This document shows positions 8,579 through 16,641 of a stretch of DNA of 64,000 bases, piece after piece. The notes beneath the pieces are model-generated. The model was not told the origin of the DNA and did not search any database. It was given only the letters and a program-made list of their open reading frames with translations. Within the stretch, counting starts at the first letter, position 1. Each line of letters begins with the position of its first letter. The DNA comes from JBHIKY01 sp042139015 (GTDB lineage: Bacteria > Bacillota > Bacilli > Bacillales > Marinococcaceae), in NCBI RefSeq assembly GCF_042139015.1, contig NZ_JBHIKY010000007.1, forward strand, positions 62,001 to 126,000, given 5' to 3'. A program made the translations under genes and the position numbers.

Positions 8579-9535
8579 TTACTGAACGTGTTGTCTGTTC
8601 CTCTCTGTCTTGGCCTTTTCTACTTGACGGGGACCGGTTCTGCGCGGCATCTGAAATTTCCGCTTATGAGAAAAGATAGAAAAAAGAATGGAAGAAAAAA
8701 CAAGCGTAATACCAAAAGTCTGCCAGAATGAGAGGTGATCCTGAAAAATCAAAACGCCTACTAAGATAGCGACAATTGGTTCTACCGTAGATAATATGGC
8801 CGCATGTCCAGACTCGATGTATTTCAATCCCATCGTATAAAGGACATAAGCTAAAATCGTACTAATTATGACACTGCCTACTGCAAACCCCCACATCCCC
8901 GGTTCAGTAAAAGGTTCGCGGTTGTTCATAATCCCGCTGACAGGAAGTAAAAATATACTTCCGCACAGCATTGCATACGCCGTAATTGTCACGGAGTGGT
9001 ATTTGCGACTGACAAATTTTCCGATAACGCTGTACAGTGCACAAAAAAAGCCTGAAGCAATACCGATTAATAAAACGGATGTAGTTACTCCACCTGCTCC
9101 TCCCGGAAGCAGGCCCGCGACAAAAGCACAGCCGGTCAGGGTAAGCAGAATCGCAATAATTCGGTTAACCGTTAACAGTTCTTTAAATACAAATCTGGAA
9201 AGAACTGCGACAAAAACTGGACTCGTATAGAGGAGAACAACAGCAACAGATAGATTTGCCTGCTCCATTACAGTAAAATAACACCAGTTAAATAATGCAA
9301 TGCTGACCACCCCGAGACCGACAAAATGGGGCAGATCCCGAATAAAGATCTTGAGAAGGTACGGCCTTACAATTCCAACGATAAGAAACATAAGCAAGGC
9401 AGAAAGCGTCATTCTAACGGTGACAACTTCTAATGGCGACAAACCATACACATATAAATTTTGAACAAAAAGACCAGTCAATCCCCAAAAAGAAGCACCA
9501 GCCACTGTAATTCCATACGCTGTCATCGGCCGCAT
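8579..9535 (-). CDS. EamA/DMT-family transporter
   Basis: A membrane carrier of about 318 aa with ten predicted helices in two EamA repeats; the second repeat carries SGHAAILSTVEPIVAILVG near residue 250, a typical DMT signature. It probably exports a small metabolite; substrate unknown. The ATG at 9535 is preferred because AGGTG lies six bases upstream; a GTG nine bases earlier is also possible but abuts the site. A good minus-strand -10 (TATAAT, 9627-9632) lies upstream and is flanked by a CtsR-box-like sequence. The C-terminal tail is basic. Confidence 0.8.
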   Translation of the reverse strand: MRPMTAYGITVAGASFWGLTGLFVQNLYVYGLSPLEVVTVRMTLSALLMFLIVGIVRPYLLKIFIRDLPHFVGLGVVSIALFNWCYFTVMEQANLSVAVVLLYTSPVFVAVLSRFVFKELLTVNRIIAILLTLTGCAFVAGLLPGGAGGVTTSVLLIGIASGFFCALYSVIGKFVSRKYHSVTITAYAMLCGSIFLLPVSGIMNNREPFTEPGMWGFAVGSVIISTILAYVLYTMGLKYIESGHAAILSTVEPIVAILVGVLIFQDHLSFWQTFGITLVFSSILFSIFSHKRKFQMPRRTGPRQVEKAKTERNRQHVQ

Positions 9536-9642
9536 ATCCTTCACCTTCTTCTCTCTTAGCTTTATTTTGGCATTTGAACAATGCTATCTTCTCACCTTTC
9601 TTCCAAAATGACTATAAAAATCAAGTATTATATTTAAATAGT

Positions 9643-9659
9643 TTTGACCTTCGTTGACC
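9643..9659 (-). promoter_or_regulatory. CtsR-box-like direct repeat
   Basis: On the minus strand the sequence is GGTCAAC-GAA-GGTCAAA. The CtsR heat-shock repressor of Firmicutes binds (A/G)GTCAAA-NAN-(A/G)GTCAAA, so 13 of 14 defined positions fit. It sits just upstream of a minus-strand TATAAT (9627-9632) that would serve the EamA transporter, and about 175 bases upstream of the small gene at 9833. Neither is a known CtsR target, so the site is a prediction. Confidence 0.45.
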
Positions 9660-9832
9660 TTAATCTAATCAATGACGACGTTTAATTTCACTTTAGTTGT
9701 GGAATTTTACCGACATTGAATATTTAGAAAGGTACTATAGCTGCCCATCTTACTAATTTCATTCAAACAAAAAACTTGCTTCTTTGCTCCACATGATTTA
9801 AATTACTAATAAGTGTAAAGGGGGCATCTGCC

Positions 9833-10030
9833 ATGGAAAAAGATAAAGAAGAACCGCTATTTGAAAAGGGCGAGCTTCTCCTCTATGAAAAGAAAGAATG
9901 CCGTGTTATCGCAGAATATGATAGAACGATCTGCGTTGAATATCTTGGGTACCCATTCCCAGGAGAAGAAGAGGAGTACCCGTATCCCCGCGTTATATTA
10001 TTAAAAAATGAAGTAGAAAGAACTTCATAA
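9833..10030 (+). CDS. Small acidic protein, unknown
   Basis: A 65-aa protein rich in Glu and Lys with a beta-strand-like core (GELLLYEKKECRVIAEY, then ICVEYLGYPFPGEEEEYPYP). AAGGGGG lies before the ATG, and a strong terminator follows 47 bases after the stop, which together support a real gene. I do not recognise a family. No signal peptide or membrane helix. Confidence 0.55.
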   Translation: MEKDKEEPLFEKGELLLYEKKECRVIAEYDRTICVEYLGYPFPGEEEEYPYPRVILLKNEVERTS

Positions 10031-10076
10031 GCTTTTAAAAATGAGGCTTTGAATTAACAGCCACTAGAAAGTAATA

Positions 10077-10120
10077 AACGCTTCCGATTATCAGAAAAAG
10101 TGATAGTCGGAAGCGTTTTA
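10077..10120 (+). terminator. Rho-independent terminator
   Basis: ACGCTTCCGATTATCA pairs with TGATAGTCGGAAGCGT around a short loop and is followed by TTTATTT. It ends the transcript of the small acidic protein gene. Confidence 0.85.
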
Positions 10121-10177
10121 TTTGATCGCGCTCTTTTTAACTTCTACCAGGCTGATTGACGATAGGGAAAAGTTATA

Positions 10178-10230
10178 CCGCGGGAAGGATGCGGACCGAA
10201 GATCCGTGTCGAAGCCTTGCCAACGGAAAA
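10178..10230 (-). repeat. Decayed core of hairpin element B
   Basis: CGCGGGAAGGATGCGG, GAAGATCCG and TTGCCAACGGAAA occur in the same order as the core of element B (GTGGGAAGAGCAGCGG, GAAGATCCG, CTGCCCACGGAAA) but with the central GC-rich tip and both ends missing. It sits just past the terminator of the GNAT gene. Probably an old shortened copy or a related element. Confidence 0.45.
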
Positions 10231-10264
10231 AAGCTAAATCTGGGGTTTTCTCCCAGCTTTAGCT
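10226..10264 (-). terminator. Terminator of the sleB-like/GNAT operon
   Basis: AGCTAAATCTGGG and CCCAGCTTTAGCT pair with one mismatch; on the minus strand a T-run follows. The stem overlaps the stop codon region of the GNAT gene. Confidence 0.8.
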
Positions 10265-10738
10265 TTTTAAAATTTTCTTCATAGCTACAATAGCAATGGG
10301 CGGCCAGCCGGGCTTTTCCAGTTCGTATGTGTCATAAATATGATAGCCGGCTGCCTCATAACGTTTAATATTGTCCGGCGTGGAAACTCTCACTTTGCAG
10401 GTTACCATTTGTTTATTCATTTCAATGGCATATCTTTCCACTTCTTTAATTAACGCTTTGCCAATTCCTCTGCCTCGAAAAGCGGGCACAACCGATAGTC
10501 GTGAAAAATACAAAGATTTTTTTTCTTCCCGGATCCTGACCATTCCAGCAGGCTCAAGGTTCATAAAACAAAGCAGTGCTTTTTCAGTTTCTTCTGCTAA
10601 TATCGTACGTATGGAGGAAGCCGTTTCAAGCATCGCTCCTGACGGTGGTTTTTCACTATTATACTGAGCAAACGCCTGGTGCATTACTTCACGAATTTCT
10701 TCGGCCTGCTCCTGGCCTGCCAATTCAATCGTTATCAT
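10259..10738 (-). CDS. GNAT-family N-acetyltransferase
   Basis: A 159-aa acetyl-CoA-dependent transferase. The pyrophosphate-binding motif A is clear: SVVPAFRGRGIGKALIKEVE near residues 85-104, followed by KRYEAAGYHIYDTYE, the usual C-terminal GNAT strand. Acceptor substrate is unknown. It starts 18 bases after the stop of the SleB-like hydrolase gene and is probably co-transcribed with it; the terminator stem overlaps its stop codon. Its own ribosome site is weak. Confidence 0.85.
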   Translation of the reverse strand: MITIELAGQEQAEEIREVMHQAFAQYNSEKPPSGAMLETASSIRTILAEETEKALLCFMNLEPAGMVRIREEKKSLYFSRLSVVPAFRGRGIGKALIKEVERYAIEMNKQMVTCKVRVSTPDNIKRYEAAGYHIYDTYELEKPGWPPIAIVAMKKILKS

Positions 10739-10756
10739 TTCTAACCCAACCTGTAA

Positions 10757-11383
10757 TTAATCCGCAAAAACATGCTTTCCAATGTCAAGCTTCACAGGTC
10801 TTGTGAAAATCCACTCTGACGTAGCTTCAGCCGGATTATAATAGTACAGCGACCCCTGGGATGGGTCGGATCCCTGCCATGCTTCTGTAACAGCCTGGTA
10901 GGATGTCGCGTCCGGCTCTAGATTATATTGCCCGTCATCTACTGCCGTAAAGGCCCGCTGTTGATAAACGACATCATTAATCGTAGAAGGAAATTCAGAG
11001 GATTCCATCCTGTTTTTTATTACCGCTGCCACGGCTACCTGCCCTTCAAAGCTTTCACCGCGTGCTTCACCATGTACCGTTCTAGCCAATATATCCGCAT
11101 CTTCAAGTGACTGCAGCGTCTGGGCACCTGCTACTCCATCCTGTGATAAATTGAAATCACGTTGAAATTCTTTCACCGCCTGGTCTGTCAAAGGACCATA
11201 ATAACCTGTAGCTTCTGTATGTAAATAGCCCATATTATTCAGCTGCTGCTGGATCTCCGTCACTTCCGTTCCGGAGCTTTCCTGCTGGAGAACTGCTGCG
11301 TCCACTGAATTCAAATCTGGAAGAAATAATAGCGTTCCGGTTAACCCGGCGATGCCTAAAAACTGTTGTGTATATTTTTTCAT
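10757..11383 (-). CDS. Cell-wall hydrolase, SleB/CwlJ type, with peptidoglycan-binding domain
   Basis: A 208-aa exported protein. Residues 1-29 form a signal peptide; residues 35-92 are a PG_binding_1 domain (EIQQQLNNMGYLHTEATGYYG, then VKEFQRDFNLSQDGVAG); residues 95-208 are a Hydrolase_2 domain with the expected catalytic Glu in HGEARGESFEGQ and the family end YYYNPAEATSEWIF. Such enzymes are spore-cortex lytic transglycosylases or related wall hydrolases. The architecture and length resemble SleB, though paralogues are common, so I do not assign the symbol. AAAGGAGGCAG lies before the ATG. Confidence 0.85.
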   Translation of the reverse strand: MKKYTQQFLGIAGLTGTLLFLPDLNSVDAAVLQQESSGTEVTEIQQQLNNMGYLHTEATGYYGPLTDQAVKEFQRDFNLSQDGVAGAQTLQSLEDADILARTVHGEARGESFEGQVAVAAVIKNRMESSEFPSTINDVVYQQRAFTAVDDGQYNLEPDATSYQAVTEAWQGSDPSQGSLYYYNPAEATSEWIFTRPVKLDIGKHVFAD

Positions 11384-11612
11384 CTTATCTGCCTCCTTTT
11401 CTCTTTCATACCTTTCTTATTTTATCTCAAACCTTTCCAAATAAAAACTAGAAACAAGACCTAACCTTTTTTATCCTACATATGTCTGAAGTGGAACTGC
11501 TGAAGATGACGAAGAAACCGGTCGCGGCTCTCCGGTCTGTTCATCAGCAGAAACTCAGTTTTACTATTACCCTCCCATTCACCTGAAAATTCCAGGGTAC
11601 GAATCACCAAAA

Positions 11613-13136
11613 TTAGTCCTTGTCTTTGTTTTTAATGTTTCTATGCTCGGCTTTTACAAACGGCTTCTCTTCGCGCAGAGCTTTGAACAGCGCATAAATC
11701 ATTACAAGCATAATTATAGAAAACGGGAAGGCAGCCACGATCATAGCATTTTCAAGTGCCTGAAGCCCCCCGGAATATAAAAGTATAGCAGCCGTTGCAG
11801 AAAGAATAATTCCCCAGAGGAACTTCACTCCAGTCGGCGGATTTAATGAACCGTTCGTTGTCTGCATTCCAAGAACGAAGGTAGCCGAATCTGCGGAGGT
11901 GATAAAAAAGGTTGCAATTAATGTCATCGCAAGAATGGACATAAGTTCACCAATCGGATAATTTTCAAGCATCCCAAATAATGCTTCTTCTGTGGCAAGC
12001 TCTGAAATAACAGCCGTCCCTTCTGATTCCAGAAGTATCGCCGCGCCTCCAAAGAAAGAAAACCATAAGAAGCCGACCAGCGAAGGCACAAGCAGTACTC
12101 CTGCTGTAAATTCACGCAGCGTACGACCTTTCGAAACTCTTGCAATAAAAGTTCCGACAAACGGTGACCAGGCGATCCACCATGCCCAGAAGAATACCGT
12201 CCAGCCATCGATCCATGCACGGGCGTCCTCCTCAAGAGGAGCTATGCGAAAGCTCATGGTCGGCAGCGTTTGTATATACTTGCCTAATGTATCTGTAAAA
12301 ATATTTATCGAAAACAATGTGGGACCTGCTGCCATAATGAAAACAAAAAGAAGCAGAGCCAATATCATATTTACATTACTAAGTATCTTAATTCCTTTGT
12401 TCAGCCCAGTATATGCCGAAATAAGAAATAAGAAAGTCACAATCGCAATGATCGTAAATTGAACCCCAAAGCCGAGTGGCAGACCGTACATAAAAGAAAG
12501 ACCGCCATTTATCTGCACTGCCCCAAATCCAAGAGTAGTGGCAATGCCGGAAACAGTTGCCGTTATGGCGATAATATCGATCGTTTTACCAAGAGGGCCG
12601 GCAGGATTCATCACAGGGCTGAGAGTGGCACTAATCATACCAGGGGCGCCTTTTCTAAATTTAAAGTATGCAAGACAAATTGCAACGATTGCATAAATGG
12701 CCCATGCATGCAGTCCCCAATGAAAAAAAGTGAATCTCATCGATTCTAATATTGCTTCATTCGTGCCTTCCTCCACCGTAGGGGAATCAATCATATAGTG
12801 GGAAATTGGCTCTGCCGCTCCCCAGAAAACGAGACCGATGCCCATTCCTGCACTAAAAAGCATGGCAAACCATGTCGGATAACTATAGTCTGGCTTGTCG
12901 TCGGGTCTTCCAAGCCGTATTTTTCCATAAGGACTGAATATAAAATATACACAAACAAGCACGAACACTGAAACAATAATTAAGTAATACCATCCAAAGC
13001 GAGTAGAAATAAAGGTCTGAGCGGCCGCAGTCCCTGTTTCCAATGCATCAGGAGCAATCCACCCAAATAATATCGCAAAAAATAATATTCCTGTAGTAAC
13101 ATAAAATACCGTTCCTAGAGATTTCTTTGTCTCCAT
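11613..13136 (-). CDS. BCCT-family osmolyte transporter (OpuD-like)
   Basis: A 507-aa secondary transporter with twelve helices. The betaine/choline/carnitine signature is present: PTWFAMLFSAGMGIGLVFWGAAEP in the early part and the Trp-rich block FFWAWWIAWSPFVGTFIARVS near residue 300. Members import glycine betaine, choline or ectoine with Na+ or H+, typical of salt-adapted bacilli. The frame is open for another 61 codons upstream, but that part is not BCCT-like; AAGGAG before the ATG at 13136 sets the start. Single gene, divergent from the monooxygenase-like gene. Confidence 0.92.
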   Translation of the reverse strand: METKKSLGTVFYVTTGILFFAILFGWIAPDALETGTAAAQTFISTRFGWYYLIIVSVFVLVCVYFIFSPYGKIRLGRPDDKPDYSYPTWFAMLFSAGMGIGLVFWGAAEPISHYMIDSPTVEEGTNEAILESMRFTFFHWGLHAWAIYAIVAICLAYFKFRKGAPGMISATLSPVMNPAGPLGKTIDIIAITATVSGIATTLGFGAVQINGGLSFMYGLPLGFGVQFTIIAIVTFLFLISAYTGLNKGIKILSNVNMILALLLFVFIMAAGPTLFSINIFTDTLGKYIQTLPTMSFRIAPLEEDARAWIDGWTVFFWAWWIAWSPFVGTFIARVSKGRTLREFTAGVLLVPSLVGFLWFSFFGGAAILLESEGTAVISELATEEALFGMLENYPIGELMSILAMTLIATFFITSADSATFVLGMQTTNGSLNPPTGVKFLWGIILSATAAILLYSGGLQALENAMIVAAFPFSIIMLVMIYALFKALREEKPFVKAEHRNIKNKDKD

Positions 13137-13410
13137 GTCCCATCTCCTTCCAATACATATGTAATAGTGTTCTGCAGCCTTTGGTTCACTATTCAGTTTT
13201 TCTAAATCAATATTCTTCGACATTAGTCGACGATTATACTTGCTATTCCCCTCATGTTTTATAATAATCCTGATTCTGCTTTCAGAGCACAAGTTTAGAT
13301 ATTTAAATGAAAAAAGCATACAATGGTCTCTTTGAACCCAAATAGTTGAAGCACTTCTTTCATTATGTTTTTATAATATAAGGTATTGCAAATAAATAAG
13401 GAGGCAGAGC

Positions 13411-14568
13411 ATGAACCTTCTAAAATTAAATAATCAAGACGATCGGCTGGATGCTTTAAAGGAAGCTGTAAAGCCGTTCGAAGATAGAGCCTGGAAGCAT
13501 GATAAAGAAGGGACATTTCCGACAGAAAATATAAAAGAGCTTCAATCTATTCACTATACGGCCCTGACCGTACCTGAAGAGTATGGTGGAAAGAACATCT
13601 CATTATTAGAGCTTGTGAAAGCACAGGAAATTATCTCAAAAGCAGACGGATCAACTGGACTTTCCGTTGGCTGGCACATGGGAATAGTAAAAAATTTAGC
13701 TGAAACAAAAGCGTGGCCGCAACAATTATATAAAGAATTTTGTGAAAAGGCCGTAAACGATGGAGCGCTTCTTAACAACACTGCCTCAGAAACCGCTACT
13801 GGCAGCCCTACCAGGGGTGGGAAACCTACTACGATTGCAGTGAAAAATGGAGAAGACTGGCTGATTTCAGGCCGGAAAACATTCACAACAATGGCACCAG
13901 TTCTCGATTTTTTTGTTGTCAGCGCAGCTATTGAAGGAGAAGATAGTGTCGCTAACTTTCTCATTTCAAGAGAAAGCAATGGGCTCTCGATCGAGGAAAC
14001 CTGGGATTCAATGTCAATGCGCGGAACCGGAAGTCATGACCTCGTGCTTGACAAAGTCCATGTTCCTGCCAACCGCCTTGCAGCATATTTGACTCCCGGC
14101 GACAAAGCTGCAGCTGGATGGCTGCTTCATATCCCTGCCTGTTATCTCGGCATTGCACGTGCTGCAAAAGAATATGCTTCCTCCTTCGCACTGGAATATT
14201 CACCTAACAGTATTGAGGGGACGATTTCAGAACTTCCAAACGTCCGGCAGAAAATCGGGGAAATGGAGCTGAAGGTGATGCAGAGCCAGCATTTCCTTTA
14301 CTCGGTCGCCAGCCAATGGGATAATGCCTCAGAGACAGAACAACAGGCAATGAAGCCTGAACTTGGTGCAGTAAAACTCAGTGTTGTTAATGATGCAATT
14401 TCCATTGTTGATCTTGCCATGCGTCTTACTGGGGCAAGAAGCTTATCAGCAAAAAATCCTTTGCAGCGCTATTATCGTGACGTCCGTGCCGGCCTCCATA
14501 ATCCGCCGATGGACGATATGACAATCATGCTGCTCGCCTCTCACACTCTATCCAACTCTCGGACATAG
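13411..14568 (+). CDS. Acyl-CoA-dehydrogenase-fold flavoprotein (YdbM-like), probable monooxygenase type
   Basis: A 385-aa protein with the acyl-CoA dehydrogenase fold (VPEEYGG near residue 54, NNTASETATGSPTRGG near 125, FTTMAPVLDFFVV near 155). The C-terminal YEGT segment that carries the catalytic glutamate in true dehydrogenases is absent; instead the end reads RDVRAGLHNPPMDD, as in DszC/SfnB-like flavin-dependent oxygenases. B. subtilis YdbM is similar and, as I recall, belongs to the cysteine/sulfur regulon, so a sulfur-scavenging oxygenase is possible. AAGGAGG precedes the ATG. Confidence 0.75.
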   Translation: MNLLKLNNQDDRLDALKEAVKPFEDRAWKHDKEGTFPTENIKELQSIHYTALTVPEEYGGKNISLLELVKAQEIISKADGSTGLSVGWHMGIVKNLAETKAWPQQLYKEFCEKAVNDGALLNNTASETATGSPTRGGKPTTIAVKNGEDWLISGRKTFTTMAPVLDFFVVSAAIEGEDSVANFLISRESNGLSIEETWDSMSMRGTGSHDLVLDKVHVPANRLAAYLTPGDKAAAGWLLHIPACYLGIARAAKEYASSFALEYSPNSIEGTISELPNVRQKIGEMELKVMQSQHFLYSVASQWDNASETEQQAMKPELGAVKLSVVNDAISIVDLAMRLTGARSLSAKNPLQRYYRDVRAGLHNPPMDDMTIMLLASHTLSNSRT

Positions 14569-14638
14569 ATCAGAGCCTTGCTCTGGTCTTATATATATAT
14601 TCATTCCCTCGTTAAAATCATATCCCATCCTGTTCGTG

Positions 14639-14664
14639 GTTTATTTCTTCCAATAAAGTGGAAA
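14639..14664 (+). promoter_or_regulatory. Sigma-B-like promoter of the stress SDR gene
   Basis: GTTTAT (14639-14644), a 14-base spacer, then TGGAAA (14659-14664). The general-stress sigma-B consensus is GTTTAA-N12-15-GGGWAW; each box differs at one base. It lies 45 bases upstream of an SDR whose B. subtilis relative YdaD (GSP39) is sigma-B-dependent, which supports the call. Confidence 0.55.
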
Positions 14665-14708
14665 GTTAATCATTGTGATACATGACCACAAGGAGGTAGA
14701 AAATAAAT

Positions 14709-15575
14709 ATGGATATAATGCACCGTCAAAAAGAAGGTCAGCCCGGGCAGACCCAGGCAAAGCAGCCAGGTATCGAGTCAGAAATGAACCCGCTGCCTGT
14801 TCAGCCTAAAGAGTACAAAGGCAGTGATAAACTAAAGGGACGTACAGCGCTCATTACCGGTGGAGACAGTGGTATAGGCCGTGCGGTGGCCATGGCATAT
14901 GCTAAAGAAGGTGCCGATGTTTCAATTGTATATTTAGATGAGCACAGCGACGCTGAGGAGACGAAAGCAGCGGTAGAAACTGAGGGTGTTCAATGTCTTC
15001 TGCTTCCAGGAGACATCAAACAAGAAGCATTTTGCAAAGAGGTGGTTCAAAAGACCGTCGATCATTTTGGAAAGCTTGATATTCTTGTTAACAACGCTGC
15101 AATTCAATACGTTCATGACAGTATATTGGACGTGAGTGCAGAACAGCTTGAGGAGGTATTCCAGACCAACTTTTTCTCTGTGTTCCATATAACAAAAGCT
15201 GCGGTGCCGCATCTAAAAGAAGGCAGTACAATTATTAACACAGCTTCCATTAATGCCTACCGCGGTCATCCAAGCCTGATTGACTATTCTTCGACAAAAG
15301 GGGCGATCGTTACCTTCACGCGCAGTATGGCAACAGCGCTTGTGGAACAGGGAGTTCGAGTTAACACAGTAGCTCCAGGGCCAATATGGACTCCTCTCAT
15401 TCCAGCTACATTCCCGGCTGAGGGAGTGGAGAAATTCGGTACAAATACCCCAATGGGCCGTCCAGGGCAGCCTTCTGAGCATGCCGGCGCATATGTACTG
15501 CTGGCATCTGATGAGTCAACTTATATGACAGGGCAAACCATTCATATTAATGGAGGGGAATATATTTCGTCTTAA
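14709..15575 (+). CDS. SDR oxidoreductase, general stress protein 39 (YdaD)-like
   Basis: A 288-aa classical/extended short-chain dehydrogenase. A 40-residue N-terminal arm (QPGIESEMNPLP) typical of the YdaD/YhxC group precedes the NAD(P) fold: TGGDSGIG near 55, NNAA near 135, catalytic Ser in NTASINAYRG, and YSSTKG as the YxxxK pair. The ending YMTGQTIHINGG is standard. Substrate unknown. AAGGAGGT lies upstream of the ATG with a slightly long spacer. A sigma-B-like promoter and a good terminator frame it as a single-gene stress unit. Confidence 0.88.
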   Translation: MDIMHRQKEGQPGQTQAKQPGIESEMNPLPVQPKEYKGSDKLKGRTALITGGDSGIGRAVAMAYAKEGADVSIVYLDEHSDAEETKAAVETEGVQCLLLPGDIKQEAFCKEVVQKTVDHFGKLDILVNNAAIQYVHDSILDVSAEQLEEVFQTNFFSVFHITKAAVPHLKEGSTIINTASINAYRGHPSLIDYSSTKGAIVTFTRSMATALVEQGVRVNTVAPGPIWTPLIPATFPAEGVEKFGTNTPMGRPGQPSEHAGAYVLLASDESTYMTGQTIHINGGEYISS

Positions 15576-15577
15576 CA

Positions 15578-15617
15578 ATAACGAGGCTGGGACAATACCC
15601 AGCTTCGTTATTATTTT
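15578..15617 (+). terminator. Rho-independent terminator
   Basis: ATAACGAGGCTGGG and CCCAGCTTCGTTAT pair around a six-base loop, followed by a T-rich tract. It ends the SDR transcript. Confidence 0.85.
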
Positions 15618-15658
15618 CTCAGACTTGGTAACATCAGGGCATGAGGTGTGCTGCCGGC

Positions 15659-16570
15659 TCATAAATTTTTAATGACTGCCGGCTTTTTCTTTAGTGATTT
15701 TCTGCGTACGGTGGTTAAAAAAACACCGGAGATTACAATAAATGCACCAATTAATTGAACGTGAGTTACATTTTCTCCTAGAAACAGTAATGCTCCCGCC
15801 ATTGTAAAGACTGGAAGTAAATTTAAAAATACTGCCGAAATCGATGGGCCGACTTCTTCAATAGCTTTATTGTACAAGATTAATGCAATCACAGATGGAA
15901 AAATTCCGAGGTACGCCACCCCAAGCAGGCGATCGGCTCTCCAAAGGTCAGGCCATCCCAGCCTGAACCATTCCACCGCAGCAAATGGAAGCAGTGCAAG
16001 AATGGCAATTGCAAGCATTACTACTAATGTACCGTACACAGGGAACTTCATCATATGGTACTTAACAAGCATAGAATACGAGACCCAGGTCACTACGGCT
16101 CCAATCATTATGACATCTCCGATATTAAATGCCATGGACGCAAGCACCTGCCAGGAACCATTTGTAATGACCCAGACTGCTCCCCCTACGGAAAGCAGAA
16201 CACCGATCCACTGTAAGGGGCGGAGCTTTTCTTTTAAAAATAACAAGCTGATTAAAATCGTAACGACGGGGATGGCGGATTCCATAATTGCCACATTGGT
16301 CGGGCTCGTGAATTGGAGAGAGGCATAGATTAAGGCATTAAAAAAAGCCACTCCAGTGAGTGCCATGCCGAGCAGCGGCTTCCATTCGCTCACGAATGTA
16401 CTTTTGTATTTAATTGCCTGTGAAAGGCCAATCGGTAATATTATTAAAAAAGCGAGTGTCACTCTGGAAAATGCAATAGTAAAAGGGGGAAGATCGCTGA
16501 TAGCTTTCCCAACAATAATATTCCCGGAGAAGATAATAACAGTAATGAGAAGAAAAATATACGCTTTCAT
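15659..16570 (-). CDS. EamA/DMT-family transporter
   Basis: A 303-aa ten-helix carrier with two EamA repeats: PPFTIAFSRVTLAFLIILPIG near residue 30 and YNKAIEEVGPSISAVFLNLLP near 215, the latter a common signature of the family. Probable metabolite exporter, substrate unknown. AAAGGG lies ten bases before the ATG. Together with the genes at 8579 and 32655 it is the third DMT carrier in the window, but the three are not close paralogues by eye. It ends with a basic tail. Confidence 0.82.
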   Translation of the reverse strand: MKAYIFLLITVIIFSGNIIVGKAISDLPPFTIAFSRVTLAFLIILPIGLSQAIKYKSTFVSEWKPLLGMALTGVAFFNALIYASLQFTSPTNVAIMESAIPVVTILISLLFLKEKLRPLQWIGVLLSVGGAVWVITNGSWQVLASMAFNIGDVIMIGAVVTWVSYSMLVKYHMMKFPVYGTLVVMLAIAILALLPFAAVEWFRLGWPDLWRADRLLGVAYLGIFPSVIALILYNKAIEEVGPSISAVFLNLLPVFTMAGALLFLGENVTHVQLIGAFIVISGVFLTTVRRKSLKKKPAVIKNL

Positions 16571-16641
16571 ATGACATAGACCCTTTCTTCAGCTTCTCAT
16601 CCATTGTACTTCTCTTCTCCGGAAATTTACAGTTAACAGCT

